64,000 bases of DNA from Cystobasidium ongulense (Eukaryota > Basidiomycota > Cystobasidiomycetes > Cystobasidiales > Cystobasidiaceae): contig BQUP01000004.1 of the NCBI GenBank assembly GCA_022835595.1, positions 992,001 to 1,056,000 of the forward strand. Direction: 5' to 3'. Numbering within the stretch: the stretch's first letter is position 1; each line of letters begins with the position of its first letter. The position numbers and the translations under genes are program-made. The notes beneath the pieces were generated by a model that did no database searches, was not told the origin of the DNA, and saw only the letters and a list, made by a program, of their open reading frames with translations. Shown here one piece after another: positions 12,213 to 24,450 of this stretch.

Positions 12213-15200
12213 ATGATCGGGCAGCAGCCACCACTGCCTGAACCTATTCCGCTCGAATACTCAATCTACGCCTGCTCATCGTATTCTGGGCAGTGTGAGT
12301 CGCTCGAAAGCACGATATCAGCAGTGGCTAGGCTCCGTATACTGAGTAGAAACTGTTGTAGATGGACCGGAGAACATATTGGTCGAGTAGGTCACGTCTG
12401 CAAACCACCACATTCCGAAGGAGCGCTATCTGGTCCAAGTCTGATCTGAGCCTGCACACAGTGATCCATCAGACCAGAGATCTCGCTGGTCGGGAGGATC
12501 AGGCTTCACTTCCATCAACACTCTCTTAACCGGCAATCATGGCCTTCCAGGCTCATCATCCGCCAGGTCGACGCCCGCAACAACAGCCGGACCCACTTTA
12601 CCCAGCGCAGGTCCCGGCAGAGAGCGGCAATGGCTCATTCTCAGACTGGCACGTCCGGCGGTCCTGCGTGAGCCTCCTAGTGAAGGATGGCTTCATCATT
12701 GCTGATGATCGACCTCTTGACCCCATTTAGGAAGCATAACATTCGGCAAGTACATACGTTCACACCCTTGCAACGTGAAAGAGTTCAAGATATACGCTGG
12801 TATGACGCCCGATATCAAATCAATGTCGCTCGTGCATTGGGGAGGCCTTAAGAATGATCCCGCATCAGAGACTTTCCAAGTGGCGGTTGCGAATGCAGAA
12901 GGTGTACTTCGGCCAACAGAATATGTCTGCATTGAGCCGCTTTCAGCCCATTCAAGCAATTATAATATCAGCATTTGGTAAGCATCTGTCTCAAATGCTA
13001 TACTGGCTGAATGCTCAGTTGAGGTTGCAATTTGGAACAGGCACGTGGCCCTGGCAGGCAACGATGATGGCGACCTGGTCAATACAGTTATATCGGACTT
13101 CGAGCAGGTATGGCCCTTGCTCGTACATGATTCCACATCAGATGCTGGCTGAAAGTATCATTACTATTCAGCATTGCGAGGATCATACAACAAAGCTCAT
13201 GCTGAAACACCTCCGTCAACGAGGGCTGCTCAAAGCCTTTGAAGCTCTTCGAGAATCTTTGCCCTCGACATCAGCCCTGCAATTGGAGGATCCTACTATA
13301 ACTGAGGTCCATCGTCATCTGGTGGCACGGGGAGACTTCGACGGAACAGAAGAGCTTCTCGCAAATATCGCCCATCCACATCGCTCGGACGGCAGCTTGG
13401 AGGGCCCTGCAGCTTCGCTATTTGATGCTTATTGCAAGACAGCTACACCCATCGTACAGTGGACGCGACTTGACAAATTGCCGGGAACGGCCACTTGGGA
13501 TGGCGAAGTACCTTCAGCTCGAGGAGGCCACCAGATGGTTCTAGTACGAGGTTCTTATGCTGAAACGACAAATAGCCCTGACTTCGAAGATACACCGTCT
13601 CCGTCGTATTTATACCTCTTCGGGGGATGGAACGGAGTAACGGAGCTAGCCGATTTATGGAGATTTAATTTGCAGGAACAGCGATGGGAGCTACTGAGCA
13701 CAAATACTAGTGGTGACATAGCTTTAGCACCGGACGGTGCTCGCATATTTGGCCCTGACCCGCGAAGCTGTCACCAAATGGCAGTTGATCAGGAAACCGG
13801 CGACATCTACATGCTAGGTCGATTCATGGATGCTCATACACCCACAAGACAAGGACCGAGCTCGCAAAACGAAGATTCGTCTATGGACAGTGGGATCGGC
13901 AGGCAGCCAGCCCAAGATGATCCGCATAGGCGAAACTATCCTTCCGTGTCTAGTGATCAGGGATCGTCTGCAACAACTCTTCCTCTGAGCAGAGAGATGT
14001 CCGACTTCTGGGTTCTGCATACAAGAGGAGACCTGCGCGGTACATGGGAGATGCTAAGTGAGAATGTGGAAGTGAGTCTGACCCTCCATACTCTTGGACA
14101 GGAAGCTGACACGACTGTTGAACTAGACCGATAACGGACCCACTTTGATGTGCGACCGCTGCCTCCTTTCTCCCCTGCATTAGATTCACTTTCAGCTGAC
14201 TATGCAGCGTTATAGCTTCGACCATCAAATGCAAATAGATCCTACTTCGAGACAGCTTTTCGTTTTCGGGGGAAAATACTACGAACGTAGCGATAGCTCG
14301 CCATCTTTCTCTGGGCTGTACAGCTACGATCTAAATAGCAGAGTTTGGTCACGTCACATTTGTGATGTTGACCCTGCCTCAATCAATTGGCTACAAGAGC
14401 ACAAAGCGATACCATCGCGAACGGGGCACAGCATGCTGTGCGATTCTGCCAATCGACGAATCTTGATTCTGGCAGGGCAAAGAAGTGATCACTACCTCTC
14501 TGACCTATGGTCTTATTCTCTGCAAGACGGACGTATTGAATGTCTAGACAGGGATTATGGCCAACATGGCGGTCCTGATGGCGGCTTTACGCAAAGAGCT
14601 GTTATCGATGTCTACAGGCGAGAATTTATCCTGCTTAGTGGCTTGATGAAGGAGAAAGTCCCGCCGCATTTTACGCAGGTCAAGGTTGGTGTACTATATC
14701 CGTCCTTGGAGGCAGTAGCTGACGTGAATAACTTACAATCAGAATACCATTTGGGTGTATTCCCTGGACTCTGGTCTATGGCAGAGAGTCGACTCCAGCC
14801 TTCGCACTACCTCTGGACAATCTATCAGCGATCCTAAGCCCCGCTTTGCCCATCAATTTGTCTACGATATGGACCAGGACGAGTACTACGTTGAGTGCAA
14901 CGCCCACTGAGCCATAAATCGGAGCACTGACACAGGTCTATCCAGCTTTTCGGCGGCAACCCTGCGGTTCAGAGTGCTTCGTCGCGCTTGAATGATTTCT
15001 GGAAATTGAAATTGCTACGGACTACCAGGGACGACATTCTCACCAGGTGCAAGTTCTTGATTCGCAAATGCAAGTTCTACGAGATGTGCGACAAGGCCGC
15101 CGAATATGCGGGAAGCGATGATGGTGAAGAGTCTCCATACATGAAAGCGTTGCTTTATTTGCAAAACGATCTTGCAGATGTGACGGTCGATACTAGTCAA

Positions 15201-15506
15201 CAAGAGTTCTTGTCTTGTATGGGATATCTCCTGGCTGGACAAAGTCATAAGACTTCCGAACAACGATACAACAGAGATGCTGTTGCGGAGAATGAAGATG
15301 AAATGATTGCAAGCCAGCTACTAGCCATACCGAACACTGAAGATGGCAAGTCAACAGCAACAGGCCTGGGAAGTCAGATAAACAAGCGGCTGTGGGCACG
15401 TAGGACTCGAGTGTTTGAAGCCATCTTAGACTTTCTCCCGGAGACTGCAGTTCAGCCGAAAGATGATCTAGTTTCTTGTACGAATGCGTGGGAGAGCTTG
15501 GTGTAA
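12213..15506 (+). CDS. Muskelin homologue (discoidin-like, LisH/CTLH, kelch repeats)
   Basis: Muskelin is a kelch protein; in animals it is a subunit of the CTLH/GID E3 ligase. Ten exons, 908 residues. After splicing, the N-terminal discoidin-like domain reads YGPENILVDDPSDQRSRWSG, then EFKIYAGM, GLKNDPASETF and SNYNISIWHVALAG. A LisH/CTLH-like helix follows (KLMLKHLRQRGLLKAFEALR, then EVHRHLVARGDFDGTEELL). Kelch repeats start near PSARGGHQMVLV and include LFGGWNGVTELADLWRFN, FDHQMQIDPTSRQLFVFGG, SRTGHSMLCD and QLFGGNPAV (spliced as YYLFGGNP). Exons of 25 nt (12362-12386) and 23 nt (14127-14149) are required by frame. It starts 136 bp after the carboxypeptidase-like gene on the same strand. 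Confidence 0.9.
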
Positions 15507-15802
15507 TTTGAACACCATATATCACCTACTTTGTAGCACCGTAATGGCTGAGTTTCTATATTGATATTATAAGGAGCCACTGTGAAAGACAGAATTGTTA
15601 CTTCGTTCTGCAGTCAGACTCTTTCTCCTTGACAGTGATAATGCAGTTAGGGCATGGGCTTAAGTACCATGACTCTGATGTTACAAGATGATAAGCCAGA
15701 TCACGTTAACTATTTGCGCGTTACCCTGAAGCATTGATCACGGCCGTGGTCTGCTTTGCTCGTACCAGCCGCACTGAACGACTTAGCCACGACCTCCTCG
15801 AA

Positions 15803-16344
15803 ATGCAGAACGTAAAGATGGTGTGTCTATTCTTTTCACTGGTAGCTCGTGTGCGGTACGCTGACGTGATGCCGCGCTCCAGCTGCCGACGGAGGCAGAG
15901 CAAGAAGCAGATATTGAGGTGCAGCCGCAAGATCAAGAACGAATAAACGCCTTCAGTACACTCAATCACCGCATGAGCGATCTCGAGGACCGGATACAGC
16001 TTCAAAAGGTGTGCATTATGCTGCATCATATCTCGAAGCAGGCTGCTTCCTAACTCACAATGACCATTATCTTCGATCATCAGGACGAAAAGGAACAGCT
16101 GGAAGAGCTATCAATGGAGCTGGAACTCGCCGACGAAGACGAGCCGGTGCTTTACAAGATTGCATCTTCTTTCTATCACCTCTCACCCGAGCAAGCCAAC
16201 GAGCGTGTATCCCAAGCTGTCGAGGTCATTGACAATGTCATTGAAGGCTTAGAAACGGAAGCCAGTGAATGCAAGGACAAGATGTCAGAACTCAAAACAC
16301 TACTATATGCCAAATTTGGTTCTTCCATCAACTTAGAGAGGTAG
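15803..16344 (+). CDS. Prefoldin subunit 4
   Basis: Beta-type subunit of the prefoldin hexamer, which hands nascent actin and tubulin to the CCT chaperonin in the cytosol. Three exons: 15803-15820 (18 nt, MQNVKM), 15883-16008 and 16084-16344, giving 134 residues, the normal family length. After splicing the protein starts MQNVKMLPTEAEQEADIEV and continues with the conserved DQERINAFSTLNHRM, the paired coiled coil, and DEDEPVLYKIASSFYHLS of the central beta hairpin. The C-terminal helix ends FGSSINLER. The yeast counterpart is GIM3. Confidence 0.93.
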
Positions 16345-16991
16345 CCTTGATCTCTCTGCCTGGCAGTGGCTTCTCCTCATTCGAAAGTAAGACGCAAATG
16401 TTGTTGTACGTAGCTCACAAGATGAAGATAGCCGACGTGTTCGCCGAGCGAAAGGAGTCGGCAAGCGGCAGTATACACTGGGAACTCAAGAAAGACGATG
16501 TATAATATTTCCTTGGCAAGATGCATGCTTGAAACGCAACAGCAAGCTTTCCAAGGGGCCTGACCGAGCGTAAACCAACAGAAGAGAGAGAGATAGGATG
16601 CCTATTCTGCGTGTACCTAAATCTCCATGCTAGGCTACAGTAGATTGTAGATGTGGCATCAATGCCCGTCCTGCAACTATGTGCGCTGTCTAAGCGCTAG
16701 AGCAGGCGGCGGAGGAGGTCATCCTATGCGGCAGTATGGCTTGACGCCTATCCAAAGCAATACAAGCCTGACGTAAGGAAATGCTGGCTCTTTGTCGGCA
16801 TCTCAGTGTCCATGCGATGGGATCGAGAACGAGTCGAAATACGGAACGATAAGCGCAACCCTACATATATATATATGTCTTCAAGCTGATCTAATACATG
16901 AGCATGACACAACGAGCAGTCTTCCATACCATCCATAAAATCAACTATCAAGTAATCCGCGTGATATACATAGCTGAGCCTTCGGCTTTAC
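16345..16991. other. Convergent intergenic region, about 650 bp
   Basis: 3' flanks of the prefoldin gene and the minus-strand unknown gene. It contains a short TA repeat near 16862-16876. A frame continuing from the prefoldin 3' end to about 16505 lacks a start of its own and recognisable motifs. No gene called. Confidence 0.45.
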
Positions 16992-18598
16992 TCAGCTCGC
17001 TTTCTTAGCTTTGGCTTTGGCTTTAGCTCTTCGACCGCCAGTTGACTCTGCAGCCGGTTTGACCTTGCCTTCGAGGCGAGCAAGAGCATCTGTGAAATCG
17101 TCTTCCTTCTTTTGCTGCAGTTGAGCATCTCCTTCTTTTCCTATCTTGATACTAGCTCGGAAGACATGCTCACGAAGAGTGCAACATGCGTCGTCTTGCG
17201 TCGGATCGTCTGTAAAGCTTAATTGAGAAGACAATCTTCAGCTTAGATAGTTATCTGTGTTCGATCGTGAGGAACTCACTAGAACACCATTCTGAAGTGC
17301 GCAAAGAATTCCTCAGGAGACTGACCGTTATCCATGTTCAGCAAATGCGTTACAAGCTTGAAGGTCTGAGTAGGCAAGGTCGACGCCTTGACATCCGGCA
17401 ACGAAGCTTTGGAGCTGGCGTGTAACAGTTTCAATGGACGAGCATGACAGACGTCACACTGTTGGACTGGTCGTAAGCAATAAATGATCTCGCTCGTACC
17501 AGATCCACAAGCCTCGCATTCCCAGTGCGAAGCGGCACATCCATCCGAGTGGGAGCGGCTTTCCACTGGTGCTGAAATGTTCGAGATACTGGAGAAAGCA
17601 GATGCAGAGCGTTTATGAAAGCTGTGCGCCTGACTCAAGATTCGCTTAGGCTGTAGAGAATGGTCTGCTTCAGTATGGTCACTCCAACGATGCCCGAGTT
17701 GGCCGACAATCGGAGGGCAGTCCGCTTTCACAATGAAGCCTCCAGTCGGCCTCGCTTTCGGAAATTCTTCCCGGTTCCGATTAGCCTTGCGTAGGTCTGT
17801 AGTGAGGGCATTTCCTGCTTTGACGATTCTTTCATAGTGCTTGTCGCCTCCAAGTGCATCCGCCAAATGCAATGGCTCATTGAAGTATTCCGATTCGCTC
17901 GGCTGCATGGAATCCCTGATCTCAATCCTGGCATCTAAGTATTCAAGCTTACCGCTAGAAGGTGGAGCGACTGTCGCTCGTAATTTAGTATCGCTTGCGT
18001 CCAATTCGACCGGCATGAACTTCATGAAGATAGTGAGACGCGAGACTGCAAACACAGGCTGACCAGGTGTGAGGCTTTTCGATCCTAGAATAGATATGGG
18101 AGTCCTCAAGATATCACACCGGAGATTATCATGCAACTGTATGGAGCCGACTGAAATAAGATTCGCCGATGTGGAGGTCGAACCTGCCGAAAGACTAGAA
18201 GAGTGCGATACGCTACTAACCATGCTTTCGCGCAGTCTTTCCGTCATTTGACTGTTCCTGGATAACCCGGGCATCTCAGACAGTGCTGTCTCTGTAAATC
18301 GAAGAAGTAAGTGGCTCTCCAAGCAATTGTTATAGTCTGTTTTGGTAGGTGTAGACGAGAGGCGAAAAACGAAATCACCCTGCTCGCTTTTCGGACAGCA
18401 CAATGTTAATGTATTTGTTACGCTTGAACAACAAAGAAACTGTAATGGACCTTTGATGGTGTCCACGGCTTTGCGGAAGGTTGCCTCTTTTCGGACTGCC
18501 CTCCGTTGAAGGACAGCGCTCGCACGCCGAGAACGGCTCGATTCGACAGTTGACGTCGGTCATGGGGGGGATACAGGCGTCCTCGCTTGAGAAGCCAT
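16992..18598 (-). CDS. Unrecognised protein with Cys cluster and Lys/Ala-rich tail
   Basis: I do not recognise the family. The main exon (17280 to about 18484) encodes a Ser-rich, mostly ordered-looking protein with strand-like segments (FVFRLSSTPTKTDY, VFAVSRLTIFMKFMPVEL). It ends in a possible zinc-binding cluster, WECEACGSG...YCLRP...CDVCH (C-x2-C ... C ... C-x2-C). A 62-nt intron leads to the last exon (16992-17217, ending RRAKAKAKAKKAS). The start is uncertain. The upstream ATG at 18598 reads MASQARTPVSPP and then meets a stop in the frame of the main exon. An intron from 18574 to 18485 would give MASQARTP joined to ATFRKAV, in frame, 484 residues in all. No alternative ATG lies in frame until well inside the exon. 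Confidence 0.6.
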
Positions 18599-18967
18599 TA
18601 TAACTTGGTTAGAGGTTCAGTCGACAGCTGGGAGACCTTGGTCGCGTGCTCTTTGCTTGTTTTCGTACTCGCGCTGTTCACACTCTCGCCAACGCAAACA
18701 GTTTGTAGGCAGTTGCCCTTCCTCAAGACTCCCGCATCGCCATTGCTATTCCAACGCAACGACTGCGACACTGCTTGTGCCGCGCACTGCCAGGTCGCAT
18801 TCCTTCGTAATTCCACCCCGGCAAGCCGTTGTCGACCGTATCGGTCGCTACCTTTCGCGGATAACACAGCAAGATTCCCAAGACACATCCCCTCTACAAG
18901 ATTTGATTATTACTACAGCACCAATACTCGTCGCCCGAGGCTACACGATAGCCTGTCGTCCGTCGTA

Positions 18968-20674
18968 ATGGTCATTGGCGGCAGGTTCCTCGACGAAAAC
19001 ACGCGGCCACTGTCGAGGGACAATCGTAACTCGGAGACTCTCATGGAGCTGCAAAGCCTGGCTGAAGACATCGCAAAGCTACGCGAGCTACGAGATCAGA
19101 TCATCTCGGGCCGTCACGCTTTCTATAAGGTTTCTAGCGGTGTACCTAGCTCTGTCAGTCCAGCCGAAACACCTGCATCAACCACCCTTCTACACCGCAT
19201 CGCACAAGACAGACCTCGTCACAAGGAAGATGATTTCCAAAGTACTACACAAGCCACGTCTGTGGATCAACCAGTCTCAAGAAACCTTTCTTCGCGTCTC
19301 GCTCACGACGACAGGCTCAAACCTTTCCATCAGACGCCCATCAATGGCAATGGCACCGACAAGCTTAGAAGCCGCGCCCGTTGCAGGTCCCGCTCGCCAT
19401 ACCGCTCCGCATCTGATGACGACGGTAGGAGAGTCGGCAAGGTACCATCAACGGCACCACCTTATCCTGAGCGATCTTTCCATGATGGCCGCACTGAGAG
19501 ATCCGCAGAACCCTACGAGCGAAGGCCGCCACGTACCATATCAATATTGAAAGGCCGACTACAGCCCCCTCCCGTACCAAATGCGCGTAAGGCACGCAGA
19601 TCGCACTCACCGGAACGGCAGAACGGCCAGGACAAGTTCGCAAAGCAAAGACGTTCGCCATCACCAACCCGTAGCTCCGCGCCCCTTACCAATGGTGGAG
19701 GTTCATACCCTGCCGACCATCGTAATGAGGCCTTGCCATATCAGGACTCGCACGAGACGCGCTCGTTAAGCTACGCCTCTCCGGCAGTCACGATAAGAGG
19801 CCCTCCAGGAATCTCTGTCCGAGTCTCGGAAGATAACACCGGCTCGCAATCACCAGGCGTGAACACGGCGTGCTCTGGATTAAATGCATCTCATTCGTCA
19901 GCATACGCCGCCCAGTTCAGCGCTGATAGTGCACTGGCGGCTGTAGGTATACACTGGCCTGGCGCAAGCGTCGAAAGTAAGATAGCATTTGGGATGGCTC
20001 CAGCTATTAGGTAGGTATCTGATTCAAAGGCTTCCTCCATACTTTCCCTAGATATACCATCAAGGCACTACGAGAAGCAGGAACCATCGTGAGACACTGC
20101 TCGCAGCTAATACTACTTTGGTCTGCGTCTGGAACGTGCTGATGACGGATCCATTTCCAGATCAAGTACGCCAAGCTCAACGACAGGAACTCGGTCTTCC
20201 TTGGGAGTCCTCGAGTCCACTGCACAGGGCATGTCTCCTTGGTCGCTGCGAGGCAATTCGGCCCGAAACGCTTTTGATATAAACGAGACTAACATTTCCA
20301 TGATACCGACATCTGCCCCTTCTGCACCCTGCCCTTCTTCCGACAGACTGACTGGAAGAGATGGCTCTTCCTCTGCACCTGCTACGCAATATGAAGCGAA
20401 TGGCACCTGGCTACCTCAAGCCTACGATCCTCAAGTCTGGCCTAGCAGCCGTGAGACCCCATCTAGCTGGCAACAGAACTCGTTTGGTCAAACGTTCTCG
20501 GGTACTTCATTCCAGCAGACTTCTAGACCTTATGCCCCTGCGCGCCAGTCGGTCAGCTTCAATAACGGCGGTCTGACGCAGCAGCAACCGTGGCCTGCAA
20601 CTCTGTATGCCCAGTATTATAATCAAGACCCTCAGGCAGGGTTTAATGGGTCTTATCAAGATTTTCAGCAATGA
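18968..20674 (+). CDS. Disordered RS/SP-rich protein of unknown function
   Basis: Two exons (18968-20010 and 20161-20674) with a 150-nt intron give 518 residues. A short N-terminal helix (ETLMELQSLAEDIAKLRELR) is followed by long low-complexity sequence rich in Arg, Ser, Pro: RSRARCRSRSPYRSASDDDG, RRSHSPERQ, RRSPSPTRSSAP. The C-terminal part is Gln/Ser/Tyr-rich (TLYAQYYNQDPQAGFNG). RS and SP dipeptides are typical of splicing- or RNA-associated nuclear proteins, but I see no RRM or other folded domain, so the role is unknown. The frame is open upstream to 18587, but that part overlaps the start of the divergent gene and I take the ATG at 18968. Confidence 0.65.
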
Positions 20675-20986
20675 TGTCGCTTTACTGCATCACTTCGTTA
20701 TTTGTTCTCTTGGTTCTGGCTCTTGTTAGATTCCCATTGTTGTCAATCTAGCCTACATCCGCTCAGTTGAGCTTGAGCTTGCAATATAAGCTACTCCAAG
20801 TCTCGAACACCCACACAGACCGACCGGTTCACCTATGCAGATGCTTCAGTGTGCGAGTGCGGTTGACTCTGAATGTCATACAAATGCTCGACGATCGCGT
20901 GCCTTCACCACAAAAGGATCGGGCGCGCTTGTTTGTTCGTGTTGATGGGCCTTCATCGCTTGACTGCAGATTGACTGGCAGCGACC
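20675..20986. other. Intergenic, 312 bp
   Basis: Between the RS-rich protein gene and the SET-domain gene, both on the plus strand. I see nothing specific in it. Confidence 0.4.
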
Positions 20987-22700
20987 ATGGCAGCATCGAT
21001 AGCAGGCGAAGTGGTGATGCTCACTGCTTCTGTCATGAACGCCCATGATGCGCTCACTGCGAGTGCCGCGTCTTCCATGTCTGGCTTATCCTCGACGGCG
21101 GTGCGTGCAGTGTTGGACAAAGTCGGGGTCAATTCACAGAATCAACTTCAAGAGGACGATACATCAAGTGTCCTATCATCTCTCCCAAGTTCCGACCTCT
21201 CAGATCTAGACTCGGAAGAGGACATCATGAGCAGGCCGGTCAAGCGTCGCCGCAAGAACATGTTGACTCCTCCAACTTCCGTCGACGAACCCACGACCAA
21301 GCGCGCACACGCTCGAAAGGCTATCAGAGGAGGTCCTAGTGAATACGATGTAGAGGACAGGAAGGAGTTCTTCGAGGCAGGCTTATATTCTGGCGCCACA
21401 AACACCATGAACAACAATGGACGCGTAAAGATGCAAAGACGAACAGCGGCGAAAGGACCCGGACGACTGTCGCGACCTATTGAAGAGGTAGTCAAAGACT
21501 TCAAGCTCGGTCTCCCTCTTTTCCACGGTCTCAAGCTCTTGGAGGAGAAGCGCGAATTCCGTTTACCTTGGGATATTAGAAACGATTTCGACCTGTCCTG
21601 CCTTCCAGAATCAGCCGAAGGACTCAAATTCCGAAGCGACGCCTGGGACAGGCTCGGACGACAAAAGAAACCCGCTGCTTACAAGCAGATATCACAGAGT
21701 GTGTAGTCCGCTGCTGAATCTAGAATGTGTGAACTGACCGTTCTCGTCGCTGCAGATCGACTGACCTGGAGACAGAAAGATGAAGCAGATCCAGTGGCGG
21801 TTTGTGACTGCCCTGCTGGCGATTGTGGTGACTTCTGTCTGAATAGGTGTGTTGCATTCAGCATACAGTGTGACTTTACCATTGCTGACTTGCTCATCTC
21901 CAGAATAATGCAATTCTTCTGTTCGTCGAGGTTCTGTAAATCCGGCAAACAGTGTGCCAATTTGCCATTCTCTACTAGACGCGTCGAACACGATTTGGAG
22001 GTCTTCTGGACGGGAAACCGAGGCTTTGGCCTGCGGACGAACACCCCCATCAAGACCGGAGCGTTTGTAATGCAATACGTTGGTGAAATCATCTCTATCA
22101 ACGAATCTTACCGCCGAACAATAGAGGAATACAAAGGTAGGCTTGGCTTATTCGGGTCGCTCTCACGTGGCTTGTTTTGACTCTCGCCTTCAGATCGAAA
22201 TGACTATTACTTCCTCGACTACTACGATGCCGAAGTTGTGGATGCCGGTCTGATGGGCAACGAGAGTCGATTTGTCAATCACTCATGCGACCCCAATGTC
22301 GAGGTGGTCCGGTGGAAGCTTGCAGACTATGACGAATACCAGATTGGACTGTTCGCCCTGCGAGACATTGATGCTAAAGAAGAGCTATGTTACGACTACG
22401 GCTGGCAGGCATTTTCATCGATCGACACGAAAGCAGATGTCGACGAAGGAGAGAAAGTCAAAGACGAGCCTCCGAAGCAGCGCTGTCTCTGTGCTGGTCC
22501 ATCGTGTACCGGCTTCTTTGAAAAGAGTGAAAAGGTCAAGGAGAAGAAGGCAGCACTTTTGGGCAAGAGCCAGAAGAAAACGAAACCGAGAGTATGTTGC
22601 CGCTTCTCTCGTCGTACCGCTGATTTCAGCCGCTCATGTTGACTCTTGCTCGCAGCCCAGTACGAAACGTAACGATTCTGGGAAGACCAAGACGCGCTAA
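20987..22700 (+). CDS. AWS-SET-postSET histone methyltransferase (ASH1/SETD2-type, probable H3K36)
   Basis: Five exons (20987-21698, 21756-21846, 21904-22136, 22194-22591, 22656-22700), 492 residues. After a Ser/Lys-rich N-terminus with nuclear basic runs (PVKRRRKN) comes an AWS zinc domain from about residue 254 (CDCPAGDCGDFCLNR, FCSSRFCKSGKQCAN). The SET core follows: GNRGFGLR, GAFVMQYVGEIIS, the cofactor-binding motif NESRFVNHSCDPN near 368-380, and EELCYDYGW. The post-SET Cys cluster is RCLCAGPSC. AWS plus post-SET flanking is the arrangement of H3K36 methyltransferases; its short length fits the fungal ASH1-like group better than Set2, since no SRI or WW domain is seen. Substrate is inferred. 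The tail is Lys-rich. Confidence 0.9.
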
Positions 22701-22887
22701 AGGTTAATTGCAAGAGTGATATTCTGCAGTCTATGTGGCTGCGAGCCTTCAATACCTATACGTGATACACTGGTATTCCGTGAAGTCAAAGTTGTAGTAA
22801 GCAGTCTGATGTTGTATGAAACCTCGCACATCAATCACACGAACAAAGCCAGGTAGCCATTTAGGCAAACCTTTGTCAAGAAATCCG

Positions 22888-23711
22888 CTAGGCCTGGTCA
22901 CTCTTGGCAACGAGAACAGCGCAAGGCGCGTGTGAAACGATCCAGTTCGATACTGAGGTGGTCAAGAGCTTCTCGAATCGTCCGAGCTTTCGTCTTGCGA
23001 GGATGATCAGGTCGGCATGCTGTACATGAGGCAAGAGGTCAGATTAGCACTGAGCTTCTGAAGGTCAGCCTTAACCGCGTGACTCACGTGCTGTTCAGCT
23101 GCGGCAAGGATCTTTCGCTCTATTCCTCCGTGAACGACGTGTATTAGGACCTTGACATCTTTCGGGAAGGTCTTTGCTATCTTCGTAAGCTCGGCAATGC
23201 GTTCCTTTCGCAATTCGCGCAGCGCGTTGAGCTGCCACTCTACGTCGTAACCTGAGATAAGAACGAGAGTCAGGTAGCTTCGAAAGGTGTGACGCCTGAA
23301 CTACTGACTGATGGAGAATGCAGAGTATGCACCTGGATCCATTATCCTAAACACAGAGAGCCAAGTGTGAGCACGTGATTCTGCTAGCTGGACGTGCATA
23401 TATGAGCGAGAAGCTGCGACTACGAGCGTGACTCACGCTACTGGACTCATGACACTGAAAAGTATGACGGTATCGCCAGCCTTGGCTGTCCTCTTGGCTG
23501 CTATGACGGCGACGTCGGACTGGCCTTGCTTTGCTTCAGGGTCAAGGGCAACAAGAATATGCTGGCCGGATTCGACATTCTTGGTACGCTCCTCGGAAAG
23601 GGTCTCGCCAGAATGGGGATCAAGGATCTGAGAGCGTTCTGGCTCTGGTAGAGGTGTCTGCTGCTCTTGAGGCAGAGATATTTCGACGGTAGGTGTTTGT
23701 TGGCCTGACAT
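22888..23711 (-). CDS. Universal stress protein (UspA) family, copy 1
   Basis: Alpha/beta nucleotide-binding fold protein, 194 residues in four exons: 23437-23711, 23333-23346 (14 nt), 23088-23251 and 22888-23019. The core begins QHILVALDPEAKQGQSDVAV, then GDTVILFSVMSP, VLIHVVHGGIERKILAAAEQ and the C-terminal HADLIILARRKLGRFEKLLT followed by SVSNWIVSHAPCAVLVAK. The usual ATP-site GxG motif is degenerate (ARRKLGRF). The 14-nt exon encodes IMDP and is required by frame. A paralogue follows upstream on the same strand with the same 164-nt exon, pointing to tandem duplication. An ATG at 23876 would add an Arg/Ser-rich leader. Confidence 0.88.
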
Positions 23712-24450
23712 AATTACTTCTGGCGGGGCGCTTGGACAGGTGGAGCTTTGAAAGCAGCTACTGGTTGAAACTTCGACTACTATACTTCTGACTGGAGTAG
23801 ACGGTGAACTGTGGGTTGAATGATATGTATGGGAGCAAAGGGAACGAGAGATAACCCTGCGAGCTTGCGGTGGCATCTTTCACGGACTTCCGCACCGGCG
23901 CTTGGAGAAAGGCGATCGGCCTTTCCGAAGTCTCTAGCACCATCTCCGCTGGTCCACGTTCCTTGAGAGTTACAGGCTTTCCCCCGTATCTCAGATATAG
24001 AACATCCGTCTGGTTGCGCTTTCGGGGATAGCAGCTCACGCCCAGAGGGGAGAAAGTGGCTAGTGTATGTGGCAACGTTGTGGTTATTACTGGTACCGGT
24101 ACTGGTAAGGAGCGTGTAGCGTTATGCGGCTGATATGACACGAGCGTGAAAAGACTACAAGGCATGATGAATATGTCATAGGATGAAGGAAGATTGCTCG
24201 ACTAGGGTAGCAGTGGATAGAACGAGCGCAAGATGATCATGAAGTTTTCATTGTAGGTTGCTGTGAGATGCAGAAGCCGAGCACATGTTCTTCAGCTGGT
24301 GGAGAGCCGGAAGCCCTCTTATGGCATAAAGGTCTAATTTGACGCAAGGCATTGTCAGGTATAGACTATTCACCTCATGTAGTGGGTCGACAGGGTTAAA
24401 GATCGTGAAGTGGTTTACAGCATAGCAACATTAATTCGCCAGCCTGATTA
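23712..24450. other. Intergenic between USP paralogues, 739 bp
   Basis: Upstream region of USP copy 1 and 3' flank of copy 2. The first 165 bp could be coding if the upstream ATG at 23876 is used. A small imperfect repeat of ACTGGTACCGGT type lies near 24088-24107. No gene called. Confidence 0.4.

Noticed and set aside
18587-18967. N-terminal extension of the RS-rich protein from an ATG at 18587
   Set aside because: It overlaps the presumed start of the divergent gene and its composition differs from the rest; the ATG at 18968 begins a plausible protein.
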